A DNA stretch of 64,000 nucleotides from an uncultured Elusimicrobia bacterium (GCA_903830945.1 CAIKVT010000036.1:124001-188000); one strand, 5' to 3'. Numbered from the stretch's first letter, positions 40,050-48,521 are shown. Numbers and translations are program-made. Notes: generated by a model from the sequence alone, not told the origin.

Positions 40050-41996
40050 ATGAGAGAGTTCTGGGCTCATAATCTCGACGTCGTATTCTTCTTCTATGGT
40101 CTGGCTTTCGTGGCTGCCGGGCTGTTGATATCCGCGCAACGCCGGGACATCAGCCAGCGCAGCATCGCCAAGACCTTCGGCTGGCTGGCGGCGTTCGCGC
40201 TGGCCCATGGCGCCAATGAATGGGTGGACATGTGGCGTATCGTTCGGGGCGACGGCGCCGCCATCCGGATCGTCGGGCTGCACCTGCTGACCATTTCGTT
40301 CATCTTCCTTTACGAGTTCGGCCGCAGCACATTCTCCCTGTCCAGCCGCGGGAAATGGCTGGTTGGCAGAGGGTCGACCTTTGGCCTGACGGCGGCGTGT
40401 CTCGTGCTTATGGCGTCGGTGGGAAACGAGCCGGCGGTCTGGCCCAGGTATCTGCTGTGCCTGCCGGGCGGGCTGTTGGCCGCCGTCGGAGTCGGCTTCT
40501 ACCTATCTGATACCACCGGCCTATGGTCGCTGCCGGTCCGCCGGTACTTTGTGGCTGACGCCTTGGCGCTGGGTCTCTACGCTTTACTCAGCGGCCTTGT
40601 GGTGCCCCAGTCCTCTTTTTTCCCGGCCTCGGTGATCAACCAGTCTGCGTTTCTGGACTTCTTCTGCGTTCCCGTCCAGGTCTTCCGGGCTTTATGCGCG
40701 GGAACCTTGGCCTGGGCGACCTGGAGCATGTTGTGCTTCTTCAATAAGGAGGCCAACGAGCATCTACAGCGTGAGACCGCCACGCGCCAAGAGGCGCAAG
40801 CGCAGCTTCTGCAGGCCCAGAAGCTTCAGGCCGTGGGCCTGCTCGCCGGGGGCCTGGCCCACGATTTCAACAACGTGCTGACCACTATCATCGGGTATAA
40901 CTACTTCCTGTTGGCAGGCCTGGATCCGGGCAGTCCGCTGCGCAGCTTCAGCTTGGATATCCGTAAAGCCGCGGACCTGGCCGCGTCCTTGGCTCGGCAT
41001 GTCTTGGTCGTGACCAGCAAGCAGGTCGTGCAGTCGCGGGTCATGGAGCCCAATTCCGTGATCCTGGAGATGGCCAAGATGTTCCGGCGGCTTCTGGGTG
41101 CCAACATCAAGCTCGACTTTCATGCGCACTCTGACCTGTGGCCGGTCAAGATGGATTGCGGCCAGCTCGAGCAGGTGCTCATGAACCTGGTCATCAACGC
41201 CCGCGACGCCATGCCCCACGGCGGCCGGCTTACCATCGCCACGAGGAATCTGGCCGTGCGTGAGGGCGGCGGGCCGACGGCCGGGTTGGCGCTGCTGCCG
41301 GGCCAATATGTATGCCTGGAGGTCAGCGACACGGGTACGGGGATGGATGAGAGCGTCCAGGCGCGGATCTTCGAGCCGTTTTTCACCACTAAGGAAGTGG
41401 GCCGCGGAACGGGGCTGGGGCTGTCCACGGTCCAGAGCATCGTTCGGGACTACCACGGGGGGATCTCGGTCGAGAGCACTTCGGGCAAGGGTTCGGTGTT
41501 CCGCATCTACTTGCCTCGCGCCGAAGGCGGGGTCGAGGCCCTTCTGCCCGGGGAGATCCACAAAGCCGGCGGGGAGGGGCATGAGACCATCCTGGTGGTG
41601 GAGGACAATGCCGCCCTGCGCTCTTTGATCAAGAAGATCCTGAGGGAGAAGGGTTACCGCGTCTTTTGCGCCGAGACCGGCCGAGAGGCCCGCTTGCTTT
41701 GCCGCCGGCTCAAGGAGCATATAGACCTTTTGCTCTGCGATATGATCCTGCCGGACTGTCCCGGCACGGAAGTTGCCAAGGTGCTCTGCGCCGAGCGGCC
41801 CGGGATCAAGGTGGCCTACATGTCGGGTTATCCAGGCGGAGTCCTGGGCGGCAATTTGAGCTTCGACGGGGCCGTGCTCATCGAGAAGCCATTCCCTCCG
41901 GATGCTTTATTGGATTGCCTGCGGCATTTGTTGGACTCCCAGAAGGCCGAGACTCTGGCTAAGGCTCCGCCGCTGCCGGGGCTGGAGCCGGGTTAG
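40050..41996 (+). CDS. Membrane hybrid histidine kinase with C-terminal receiver domain
   Basis: A 648-residue sensor kinase. Residues 1-235 hold about seven hydrophobic segments with no recognisable ligand domain, a likely membrane sensor. Then a short coiled coil and the HisKA box GGLAHDFNNVLT with the phospho-accepting His at about residue 271; the catalytic domain shows QVLMNLVINARDAMP (N box), SDTGTGMD, FEPFFTTKEVGRGTGLGL and GSVFRIYLPR. A receiver domain follows (ILVVEDNAALR) with the phospho-accepting Asp near residue 564 in LLLCDMILPD. No DNA-binding partner is adjacent. The gene sits on the plus strand between allG and allF and its stop overlaps the allF stop by three or four bases. 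It could control this cluster, but nothing proves it. Confidence 0.9.
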   Translation: MREFWAHNLDVVFFFYGLAFVAAGLLISAQRRDISQRSIAKTFGWLAAFALAHGANEWVDMWRIVRGDGAAIRIVGLHLLTISFIFLYEFGRSTFSLSSRGKWLVGRGSTFGLTAACLVLMASVGNEPAVWPRYLLCLPGGLLAAVGVGFYLSDTTGLWSLPVRRYFVADALALGLYALLSGLVVPQSSFFPASVINQSAFLDFFCVPVQVFRALCAGTLAWATWSMLCFFNKEANEHLQRETATRQEAQAQLLQAQKLQAVGLLAGGLAHDFNNVLTTIIGYNYFLLAGLDPGSPLRSFSLDIRKAADLAASLARHVLVVTSKQVVQSRVMEPNSVILEMAKMFRRLLGANIKLDFHAHSDLWPVKMDCGQLEQVLMNLVINARDAMPHGGRLTIATRNLAVREGGGPTAGLALLPGQYVCLEVSDTGTGMDESVQARIFEPFFTTKEVGRGTGLGLSTVQSIVRDYHGGISVESTSGKGSVFRIYLPRAEGGVEALLPGEIHKAGGEGHETILVVEDNAALRSLIKKILREKGYRVFCAETGREARLLCRRLKEHIDLLLCDMILPDCPGTEVAKVLCAERPGIKVAYMSGYPGGVLGGNLSFDGAVLIEKPFPPDALLDCLRHLLDSQKAETLAKAPPLPGLEPG

Positions 41997-43579
41997 ATTA
42001 TCGGCTTGGCCTCTTTGTCCAGCTCCTGGGCGATGCGGCCGGTGAACCTGGCTGCGGCCGCGTTGGTCGGCAAGACTACGGCGCCCGCGTCCCTAAGCCG
42101 CTGCTCGACTTGGCTGCGTACCTGCGGGTCCTTCTCCGTGCCGGTGACCGAGCAGACGAAGCTCAGATGGCGGCCCGCGTCCGCCGCGGTTTTGCGCGCA
42201 GCGGTGATGGCGGGCACCAACTCCCCGGCTGGATCCATGTTCGAGCCGTAGCCCAGCACTACGTCCAACAGGATCACGGCGGTCTCCGGGTCCTTGGCCT
42301 CATCCTGGATGCGCCGGTTGCGCAAGGAGAAATCTATCATGGGATGCGGCCGGCCAACCGTGAATGCGTCCTCGCCCAGGTCCACCACCGTGTGCCCCTG
42401 CGACTTCCAGGCGTCTGCGAGCGCCTGATAAGGCGCCAGCGGCGCGTTGGAATACACCTCGCGCAGCAGACCCCGGAAGATCACCTGCGCCTCGCCGCAG
42501 AAAGTCCCGCCGCTGAAAAGCCCCCGCACATACTTCTGAGTTTTTCCAAATCGACCTATCTCTTCGGCCGCCTTCTCGTTGAGCTCATCGTCATGGCCTT
42601 TGAGACGGTGCCGGACCGATTCCACCGTTTTTCCCTGGGACAGAGCCACGGCCAATAGCGCCGCTTCCTCCAAGGTCACGGCCGCGGTCATTCCGTAGCC
42701 GGCCACGGTCTTGGCGTCGGCGCCCAGGAACATCGCCACCACGGACTTGTGGACCGCGTGTGCGGCCGCGCCCAGTTTTTTGATGACCGTTTCGTGCGGC
42801 GGCTTTGAAATGAGTACGATCACCTTGGTCGCTTCGTCCTCGGCCAAAGCGCGCAGGCCTTCCAGGAACATGATGCCGCCCACATCCTTCTTCACGTCCC
42901 GTCCGCCCGTGCCGATGGCTTGCGAGATCCCGGCCCCTTCGTTGGAGATGATGGACGAGACCTCCTGCAGGCCGGTGCCGGCCGCGGCCACGATGCCGAT
43001 CTCGCCGCGGCTCACCGCGTTGGCGAAAGCCAGCGGCACGCCGTTGATGATGGCCGTGCCGCAGTCCGGCCCCATGACCAGAAGGCCTTGGCTCTGCGCG
43101 AAGGTCTTGAGCGCGACCTCGGTCTCGATCGAGACATTGTCCGAGAACAGCATCACATGCAGGCCCCTGCGCAGGGCCTTCATGGCCACCTCGCCCGCGT
43201 AGCGGCCCGCCACCGAGATCATGGCCATGTTCGCGCCCGGCAGGACCTGCAGAGCGCTCTCAAGGCTTTTGGGAGCGTAAGAGGCGTCCTGCTTGGAGCG
43301 CTTGCGCATGCTCTTGAGTAAAAACTCAGCCTCGGTCAATGCGGCGACGGCTGATTCTTCGTCCGCGGTCTTGACGCTGATGAGTAGGTCCGTGTCCCCG
43401 GCTTTGGCGAGTTCTGGGCACAGGAGTCCGGAGGATTTTAAGATGGCCAGATTTTCCGCCGTGCCCATGACCACGGCCGCGTCGTTGACGCCGGGCTTGG
43501 CGGAGAGCTCCCGGCCCACGATCATCAAGGTCACGGAGTCAAAATAGGCGCCTGTCTTGATCATTCCTTTCACGACCAT
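41993..43579 (-). CDS. allF: FdrA/AllF-like oxamate carbamoyltransferase subunit
   Basis: A 528-residue FdrA-family protein, named AllF in E. coli, with two CoA-binding/succinyl-CoA-synthetase-like modules. The N-terminus MVVKGMIKTGAYFDSVTLM and segments such as GIVAAAGTGLQEVSSIISNEGAGISQAIGTGGRDV and MGPDCGTAIINGVPLAF are typical of the family. As part of the AllFGH complex it would contribute to phosphorolysis of a carbamoyl-amide. Its start overlaps the end of the allH-like gene by 10 bases, so the pair is translationally coupled. It converges on the kinase gene with overlapping stops. Confidence 0.86.
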   Translation of the reverse strand: MVVKGMIKTGAYFDSVTLMIVGRELSAKPGVNDAAVVMGTAENLAILKSSGLLCPELAKAGDTDLLISVKTADEESAVAALTEAEFLLKSMRKRSKQDASYAPKSLESALQVLPGANMAMISVAGRYAGEVAMKALRRGLHVMLFSDNVSIETEVALKTFAQSQGLLVMGPDCGTAIINGVPLAFANAVSRGEIGIVAAAGTGLQEVSSIISNEGAGISQAIGTGGRDVKKDVGGIMFLEGLRALAEDEATKVIVLISKPPHETVIKKLGAAAHAVHKSVVAMFLGADAKTVAGYGMTAAVTLEEAALLAVALSQGKTVESVRHRLKGHDDELNEKAAEEIGRFGKTQKYVRGLFSGGTFCGEAQVIFRGLLREVYSNAPLAPYQALADAWKSQGHTVVDLGEDAFTVGRPHPMIDFSLRNRRIQDEAKDPETAVILLDVVLGYGSNMDPAGELVPAITAARKTAADAGRHLSFVCSVTGTEKDPQVRSQVEQRLRDAGAVVLPTNAAAARFTGRIAQELDKEAKPII

Positions 43580-44373
43580 AAAGAAGCCTCCTTTTCTAAA
43601 GCCAATATCAGCCCCACGCAGGTGTCCGCGCCCGAGGTTTCGCCTACGGCCAGCAGTCCGTCCAAGCGGGTTTCCAATTGCTCCGGCTTTTCGCTGGCGA
43701 GCAGGTCGCGCAGGTGTTGGAAGAAATGGCCTTCCCGTGCGCAGTCCAAGAACGCCGTGGAGAGAGGATTGCCACCGCAGGCCGCGCCATAGACCCGTTC
43801 GATGTCCGCGGAAAAATTCCCGCCGCAGACCTGCTGGCGCACATGCAGCCCCCAGAGATAGCCGGAGAGCAGGTCGTCGCCGCTGGGCGTCAGCCCGAAC
43901 CCGGCCCCGCGCGCGGCGCGGGCGCCAGCCTCCAGGTTCCCGCTGCGCAGTTCCTGCGCGGCGGCCTGGAAGTGCCGGGTCAAGTTCCGCTCGAATGACG
44001 AGGCGGACTCGGCGCGGCGGGACGCATCAAGCAGGAAGGCCAAGCTTTTGGGATGGGCTTTGCGCAGCAGCAGATCCCGGCATCGGCGCATATCTAATCT
44101 GGTCCCGCTTGTCGGGAGCCGGGAATCAAAGAGGGGGGAGTTGGTGAAGACCGCGCCGTCCAGGGTGAATGAGTCCGCGCCTATCTCCAGGCGGCTCAAG
44201 CCGGAGAAGTCGAGGCCTCCCATCACGATGTTGATGGGACCGCCGCCGACACCGGGGCCCACCACGCTGACCAGGCGTCTGCTCTGGCTGAAGTTCGCGG
44301 CTTGGGAAAATCGCGAATGAAGTGTGCAATCGCCCGGCTGGATGCGATCTCCGAAGCTCAAGACCTTGATCAT
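43570..44373 (-). CDS. allH: DUF2877 protein, AllH-like oxamate carbamoyltransferase subunit
   Basis: A 267-residue DUF2877-family protein, homologous to E. coli YlbF/AllH. The signature GAGFGLTPSGDDLLSGYLWGL is intact. N-terminal VVGPGVGGGPINIVM and the cysteine- and glycine-containing VYGAACGGNPLSTAFLDCAREGH also fit the family. It is the first gene of the allH-allF pair; no carbamate kinase (AllK/ArcC type), normally the last step converting carbamoyl phosphate to ATP, follows. Together with allF and allG it completes the subunit set. Confidence 0.8.
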   Translation of the reverse strand: MIKVLSFGDRIQPGDCTLHSRFSQAANFSQSRRLVSVVGPGVGGGPINIVMGGLDFSGLSRLEIGADSFTLDGAVFTNSPLFDSRLPTSGTRLDMRRCRDLLLRKAHPKSLAFLLDASRRAESASSFERNLTRHFQAAAQELRSGNLEAGARAARGAGFGLTPSGDDLLSGYLWGLHVRQQVCGGNFSADIERVYGAACGGNPLSTAFLDCAREGHFFQHLRDLLASEKPEQLETRLDGLLAVGETSGADTCVGLILALEKEASLWS

Positions 44374-44439
44374 GGCGCTCGTTGCCCGATGTGAGTATAT
44401 TAAATCAGCGCATATCCTCGATGTGGATCCGACGCGCGA

Positions 44440-46215
44440 TCAGTTCAGCCGCGGGAAACTCCCATCCACGGCGCCGTCGGCCGAGAATCGGATGAGATAC
44501 CCGCCCGGGTTGTTGTTCGACTGGAGCAGTATCTTCCCACCCCGCCCATCTTTTATCCCGAGGAAGTTCTGGATATGGCCGAACGTCCGGACCCAGCGCC
44601 CATCCGGCTCGAATTCGAGCACGCCTGAATTAGCGACCAGGTAGAACCTGCCATCGGTCAGCGACGAGAAGTCCCCGGTCGGAAGATCGAACGCGTCGTC
44701 CATGCCCGGTAACTGTTCCGACAATCTCGCGAAATTCGATCTAAACTCATGATCGAACCTCATGTCCTGGGAGAACTGCACGAGCCCTTTTTGTCCGCTC
44801 TTGCGGTGGGCATCGCGGAACTCCGTGTAGCAGTCCTTGAATTCCCCGAACAGGATGAGGCCTCGAGGGCTTTCTCTCGCGCCATAGATCTCGATGGGTG
44901 AGCATTCTTTCCATGGCCCGTCGAGCACGGGAGTCATATGTCCGCTCGAGTCCATGATCGAGAACCGGAACGGAGGCGGCGCCGCGCTGGATTGGCCGCC
45001 TCTTCCGATGCGCAGGATTCGGTCTCCGCTCAAGGGCGCTATATGGTCGAACCCCATTTCCGGACGATCGAACGGATAGCGGCTTACGATCTTCCCGGTC
45101 CTGTTCAAAAGCACGGCGATGCCGGAGGATTCCTTGCGGGGCCCGTTGTTCTTGTTCCCGATCAGAAGGATGTTCCCATTCTCAAAAAAATGGATAACCT
45201 CCAGCGGATAGATCTTTGCGGATCCGAGATCCGGCCGGAATGAGAGGTCGATCCGGTTTCCATCGGCTAATCTGCGCAGCGAAGCGTCATCCCGATCGAA
45301 CACGATCACGTCATCCGTGCGCGGGACCCGCGCCATGGTCAGATCGTGCGGCTTCAACGACACTTTGAAGTCCGGATTCAGCGTGCCGTCGAGATTCAGC
45401 CGGATCACCCGCCCATCGATCGCGAGGAGGACGGATTCATCCGGCAATCCCAAGATGACACGGCAGCAGACGTCGGGAGACTTCTTGTCGACGATGGAGC
45501 GCACGACCGGCGCTATCCTGGACAAGAAATCGCGGTCGACCAGCCCGTCTTTTCTTATTTTCACGATGGGCCCGAGCGGCTGGCCATCGATCAGGACCCC
45601 TTGCGACACGCTCCCGAAGATCAGAGTCTCGCCAGCCGGCGAGACATAAAAATCCAGAGGCGTTCCGCCGACGCCTTTCACTCGCGCCTCCGTGGGGACG
45701 ACCTGGTTCCTTCTATTGGAAAGCAGTTTCTCTTTTTCGCTCGACAAGCCGTCCCAGGATCGATAATTGCAGATCGCGGGTGCTGTCTGGTGGCTGATGA
45801 TTCTGGTCGTCACTGTCGGGAATCCGGAGAAATCTACTTCCTGATCGTACTGGTAACTAGGGAAGGGATTTAGGATGCGGAGGCTCGGGAACATGGCGAA
45901 GTCCTCTTGAAAAGACATCTTTTCCCCATGGAAATACTTCCGCCTTCCAGAGTAGCCGAACATCTCGTGGCTCCAATGCCATGAGGAACTGTTCGTCTTG
46001 TCAGAGATTGACATGAAATCGCCGAAGGAGTAAGCCCCGTTCTTAAATGAGAACTCCACAGTTTCATGACACAGGTAGGAGTTCTCAAGACTGATGTATC
46101 TGCCTTGATATTTCTTCAACCCCTCCAGGCTTTTCGCGTGACCCGCCGGACAGACGAACAGCCCGCTCAAGAGGCACGATATGAAGACAATCTGTTTTGC
46201 CATTCTCAATTCCAT
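44440..46215 (-). CDS. Secreted Delta-60-repeat (beta-propeller-like) protein
   Basis: A 591-residue exported protein with a signal peptide (IVFISCLLSGLFVCPAGHA). The region from about residue 200 has repeats of the Delta-60 type: an outcome segment followed by motifs like RLNLDGTLNPDFKV and RFSADGAVDGSFPRL, which in other bacteria build propeller-like extracellular proteins. The first 170 residues are not recognised. Function unknown. Start could be 46215 or the ATG at 46203; both keep the signal peptide. A strong hairpin lies just upstream (46235-46260). The gene is visibly less GC-rich than its surroundings, with more A/T-ending codons, suggesting separate ancestry. Confidence 0.72.
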   Translation of the reverse strand: MELRMAKQIVFISCLLSGLFVCPAGHAKSLEGLKKYQGRYISLENSYLCHETVEFSFKNGAYSFGDFMSISDKTNSSSWHWSHEMFGYSGRRKYFHGEKMSFQEDFAMFPSLRILNPFPSYQYDQEVDFSGFPTVTTRIISHQTAPAICNYRSWDGLSSEKEKLLSNRRNQVVPTEARVKGVGGTPLDFYVSPAGETLIFGSVSQGVLIDGQPLGPIVKIRKDGLVDRDFLSRIAPVVRSIVDKKSPDVCCRVILGLPDESVLLAIDGRVIRLNLDGTLNPDFKVSLKPHDLTMARVPRTDDVIVFDRDDASLRRLADGNRIDLSFRPDLGSAKIYPLEVIHFFENGNILLIGNKNNGPRKESSGIAVLLNRTGKIVSRYPFDRPEMGFDHIAPLSGDRILRIGRGGQSSAAPPPFRFSIMDSSGHMTPVLDGPWKECSPIEIYGARESPRGLILFGEFKDCYTEFRDAHRKSGQKGLVQFSQDMRFDHEFRSNFARLSEQLPGMDDAFDLPTGDFSSLTDGRFYLVANSGVLEFEPDGRWVRTFGHIQNFLGIKDGRGGKILLQSNNNPGGYLIRFSADGAVDGSFPRLN

Positions 46216-46234
46216 ACCGTCATTCTATAAAAGA

Positions 46235-46260
46235 GGCCCCGACCCTTGAGGGTCGGGGCC
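46235..46260 (-). terminator. Strong hairpin with U-tract on the minus strand, just upstream of a minus-strand gene
   Basis: GGCCCCGACCC (46235-46245) pairs perfectly with GGGTCGGGGCC (46250-46260) around a TTGA loop. On the minus strand it is followed by TCTTTTATAG, like an intrinsic terminator, yet it ends only about 20 bases before the start of the minus-strand gene at 46215. It may terminate a short transcript from the right or act as an attenuator. Confidence 0.55.
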
Positions 46261-46360
46261 TGGGTTGGGAAGTTTCTTGCGATAACATCTGTTTTGTTCC
46301 ATCGAAATCAGCTTATTCGGACTACAATTTAATCAGCGGCGTAGTGAGAGAGGGGCAGCC

Positions 46361-47158
46361 ATGGCAGATGATCCGATAGACGAGAGTTTGGCGGCGCAAC
46401 TGCGTTGCCTGCGCGAAGAGGTCGCCGGCATACGAGCGCGCCGGTGGATGTTCTTCCGGGCGGCGGCGGTGGTCCTGCTCCTGTGCTGCGCCGCCAACGA
46501 GGCGGTCACTGAGAGTCTGACCATGACCACGTATTACCCGGCGCCGTCGGGCGTCTACAAGCGGCTGACCGCGACCGACAGGGTCGCTATTGGAGGCGGA
46601 GCCTATACGATCATCTCGGCGCCGGCTGGCGGCATGATCGTGAGCGGCAAGGTCGGCATCGGGATGACAACCCCAAACGTCGCATTGGACGTGAGGGGGG
46701 ATATCAACGCTAGCGCAACCCTCAACCTGGGCCTGACCAGCCAGCCAATCTGCAAGGAAGGCAGGATCTACTACGATTCGACGCAGCATATGTTTTTCGG
46801 CTGTTCTGGGATCAATCCGGCCTGGCATGCATTTTGGGGGGGGGCGTCCTTAGGGACAAACTGGGTTTCATATGGGCCTGTTACGGGATCAACAACTCGA
46901 AGGCTTGGAACGACATACACCAACGATTTCAGTTACCCACTTTTGGTGCTAATTCGCGTGCGCAGCAACGTCAACCCTGGTTGCTGGGGTGCTAGAGTGT
47001 ATGTCAACGGAATAGACATATCCCTGCCCATTGGTTGCTTCGGCGGCGCCGAGTCCACCACCACGTTCATCGTCCCCGTCGGGGGCACGTACCGGGTCGT
47101 TGCGGTGCCAGAGGGCGGCTCGGTGGGTGAAGTCGTTCAATGGGCAGAGCTTCAATAG
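46361..47158 (+). CDS. Elusimicrobia-type surface protein with TMTTYYPAPSGVY motif
   Basis: A 265-residue protein with a cytoplasmic N-terminus (about 28 residues), one hydrophobic segment (MFFRAAAVVLLLCCAA) and then the string ESLTMTTYYPAPSGVYKRLTAT followed by GKVGIGMTTPNVALDVRGDINASATL, which resembles phage tail-fibre and autotransporter-like 'GIGTTSP..LDV.G' repeats. I know this organisation from many paralogues in Elusimicrobia and Omnitrophica. The C-terminal ~120 residues look like a small beta-rich domain. It is probably a membrane-anchored surface protein; function unknown. A strong GAGAGGGG ribosome-binding site precedes the ATG. No close neighbour on the same strand. Confidence 0.72.
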   Translation: MADDPIDESLAAQLRCLREEVAGIRARRWMFFRAAAVVLLLCCAANEAVTESLTMTTYYPAPSGVYKRLTATDRVAIGGGAYTIISAPAGGMIVSGKVGIGMTTPNVALDVRGDINASATLNLGLTSQPICKEGRIYYDSTQHMFFGCSGINPAWHAFWGGASLGTNWVSYGPVTGSTTRRLGTTYTNDFSYPLLVLIRVRSNVNPGCWGARVYVNGIDISLPIGCFGGAESTTTFIVPVGGTYRVVAVPEGGSVGEVVQWAELQ

Positions 47159-47217
47159 CAGTAAATGTTCCTCCGGCTGATGATTTCTACTCCGCTTAGC
47201 CACGGCTCTGCCTCGAC

Positions 47218-47466
47218 ATGCCTAATAATTCAGGAAAGTCGGGAATTATGACACAGCCTGAGAATGGAATATCAAAGAAGCCGGGACGAGGAGGTCGACG
47301 ACATCTGCCTTATGCTTTCACCGAGCAAGGAGTCGTCATGCTCTCCGGCGTGCTGCGCAGCGCCCGCGCCAGGCCATCGGCTTCAAGCCTGATAAGTCTG
47401 GGGAACTCTAAGGCACTGCGGCCTAGAGGTGGAAATATTTGGACAGCCGGCACCTGTCTGGCGTAA
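47218..47466 (+). pseudogene. Relic of an ORF6N-domain gene
   Basis: The 82-codon frame contains GRGGRRHLPYAFTEQGVVMLSGVLRSARA, which is the second half of an ORF6N domain (KilA-N-like domain of phage and mobile elements); the DNA-binding first half and the C-terminal tail are missing. A second, fuller copy of the family is at 60693. The rest of the 385-base stretch 47159-47543 has nothing I can identify apart from a possible -10 element (TATCAT 47529-47534) for the next gene. Confidence 0.6.
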
Positions 47467-47543
47467 GGAAATCCGTCCGTCAGGCACTTGCGGAGCTTCC
47501 AATACCGCAGGCGCACGCCCTGAATTGGTATCATAGTGCTCTT

Positions 47544-48521
47544 ATGGCCAAGAAAGATAAGGTTGTCGTCGGCATCGACCTGGGCGCGACCAAGATCCTC
47601 GTGGGCGTGCTCAAGGGACGCAAGGTCCTCGCCACGGTCAAGGCCAAGACCGACCCATCCGGCGGCGAGGGGGACTTCTTCGCGACCATCGCCGCCACGG
47701 TTTCCAGGGCCCTTGCAGACTCCGGCCTCAAGCCTGCCCAGCTGGCCGCGGTTGGCGCGGGTTGCCCGGGCGTTCTCGACATCAGGACGAACCGCATCAT
47801 CTCCTCCGCCAACATCCCGTTCATCAAGGACTATCCCCTGGCGCGTAAGCTGCAGAAGCTCCTTAAAGTCCCGGCGACCGTGGAGAACGATGCCAACATG
47901 GGCCTTTATGGCGAACAGCAGTTCGGCGCCGCGGCCGGCTGTGAGCATGTCGCCGGCTTCTTCCTGGGCACGGGCATCGGCGGGGCGCTGATCCTCGACG
48001 GCAAGCTCTACCGGGGCTGCTCAGGAGCGGCCGGCGAGCTCGGGCACATCTTTGTGGATCCATTGGGGCCGGGCTGCGGCTGCGGCAACCGGGGTTGTCT
48101 GGAGTCCTTGGCCGGCCGGCTCGCCCTGGCGGGCGAGGCCGCGGCCCTGGCCGCTCGCGGCGGGGCGCCGCGTCTGATGAAGGAGGCGGGTGCTGACGTG
48201 CGCAAGTTCAAGAGCGGCGCTTTGGCCCGCGCCGTGGCGGCCGGCGACCGTCAGCTCAAGGACCTGGTTCGGCGTAAGGCCGCTTTGGTCGGCATCGCCA
48301 TGGCCAACATCGTCAACACCTTGGATCCGGAGTGCGTCGTTCTGGGCGGCGGGCTCATGGAGGCCCTCGGAGAGGTCATCCTTCCCGCGGCCGAAGAGTC
48401 CATGCGCCGACATGCCATGCCGGACATCGCGGCCCACGTGACCGTGGTCCCGGCCAAGCTCGGGGACATGGCCATCGTCATGGGCGCGGCCCAGTGGGTC
48501 AGGGACCAACTCGATGCCTGA
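47544..48521 (+). CDS. ROK-family sugar kinase (glucokinase-like)
   Basis: A 325-residue ROK-family kinase that phosphorylates a hexose such as glucose or an N-acetylated hexosamine. The phosphate loop VVVGIDLGATKILVGVL, ENDANMGLYGEQQFGAA with the catalytic Asp, GTGIGGALILDGKLY and the zinc motif GCGCGNRGCLESLAG are all present. The ATG at 47544 is chosen because the protein then starts at the family N-terminus; the frame is open further upstream. TATCAT ends 9 bases before the ATG and no Shine-Dalgarno is seen. Its last 8 bases overlap the ppx start and that gene overlaps ppk1, suggesting a link to polyphosphate; a polyphosphate-dependent glucokinase is possible but unproven. Confidence 0.9.
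   Translation: MAKKDKVVVGIDLGATKILVGVLKGRKVLATVKAKTDPSGGEGDFFATIAATVSRALADSGLKPAQLAAVGAGCPGVLDIRTNRIISSANIPFIKDYPLARKLQKLLKVPATVENDANMGLYGEQQFGAAAGCEHVAGFFLGTGIGGALILDGKLYRGCSGAAGELGHIFVDPLGPGCGCGNRGCLESLAGRLALAGEAAALAARGGAPRLMKEAGADVRKFKSGALARAVAAGDRQLKDLVRRKAALVGIAMANIVNTLDPECVVLGGGLMEALGEVILPAAEESMRRHAMPDIAAHVTVVPAKLGDMAIVMGAAQWVRDQLDA

Noticed and set aside
41993..41996. Overlap of kinase and allF stops as a sign of gene fusion or frameshift
   Set aside because: The genes are convergent on opposite strands; both proteins end where their families end.
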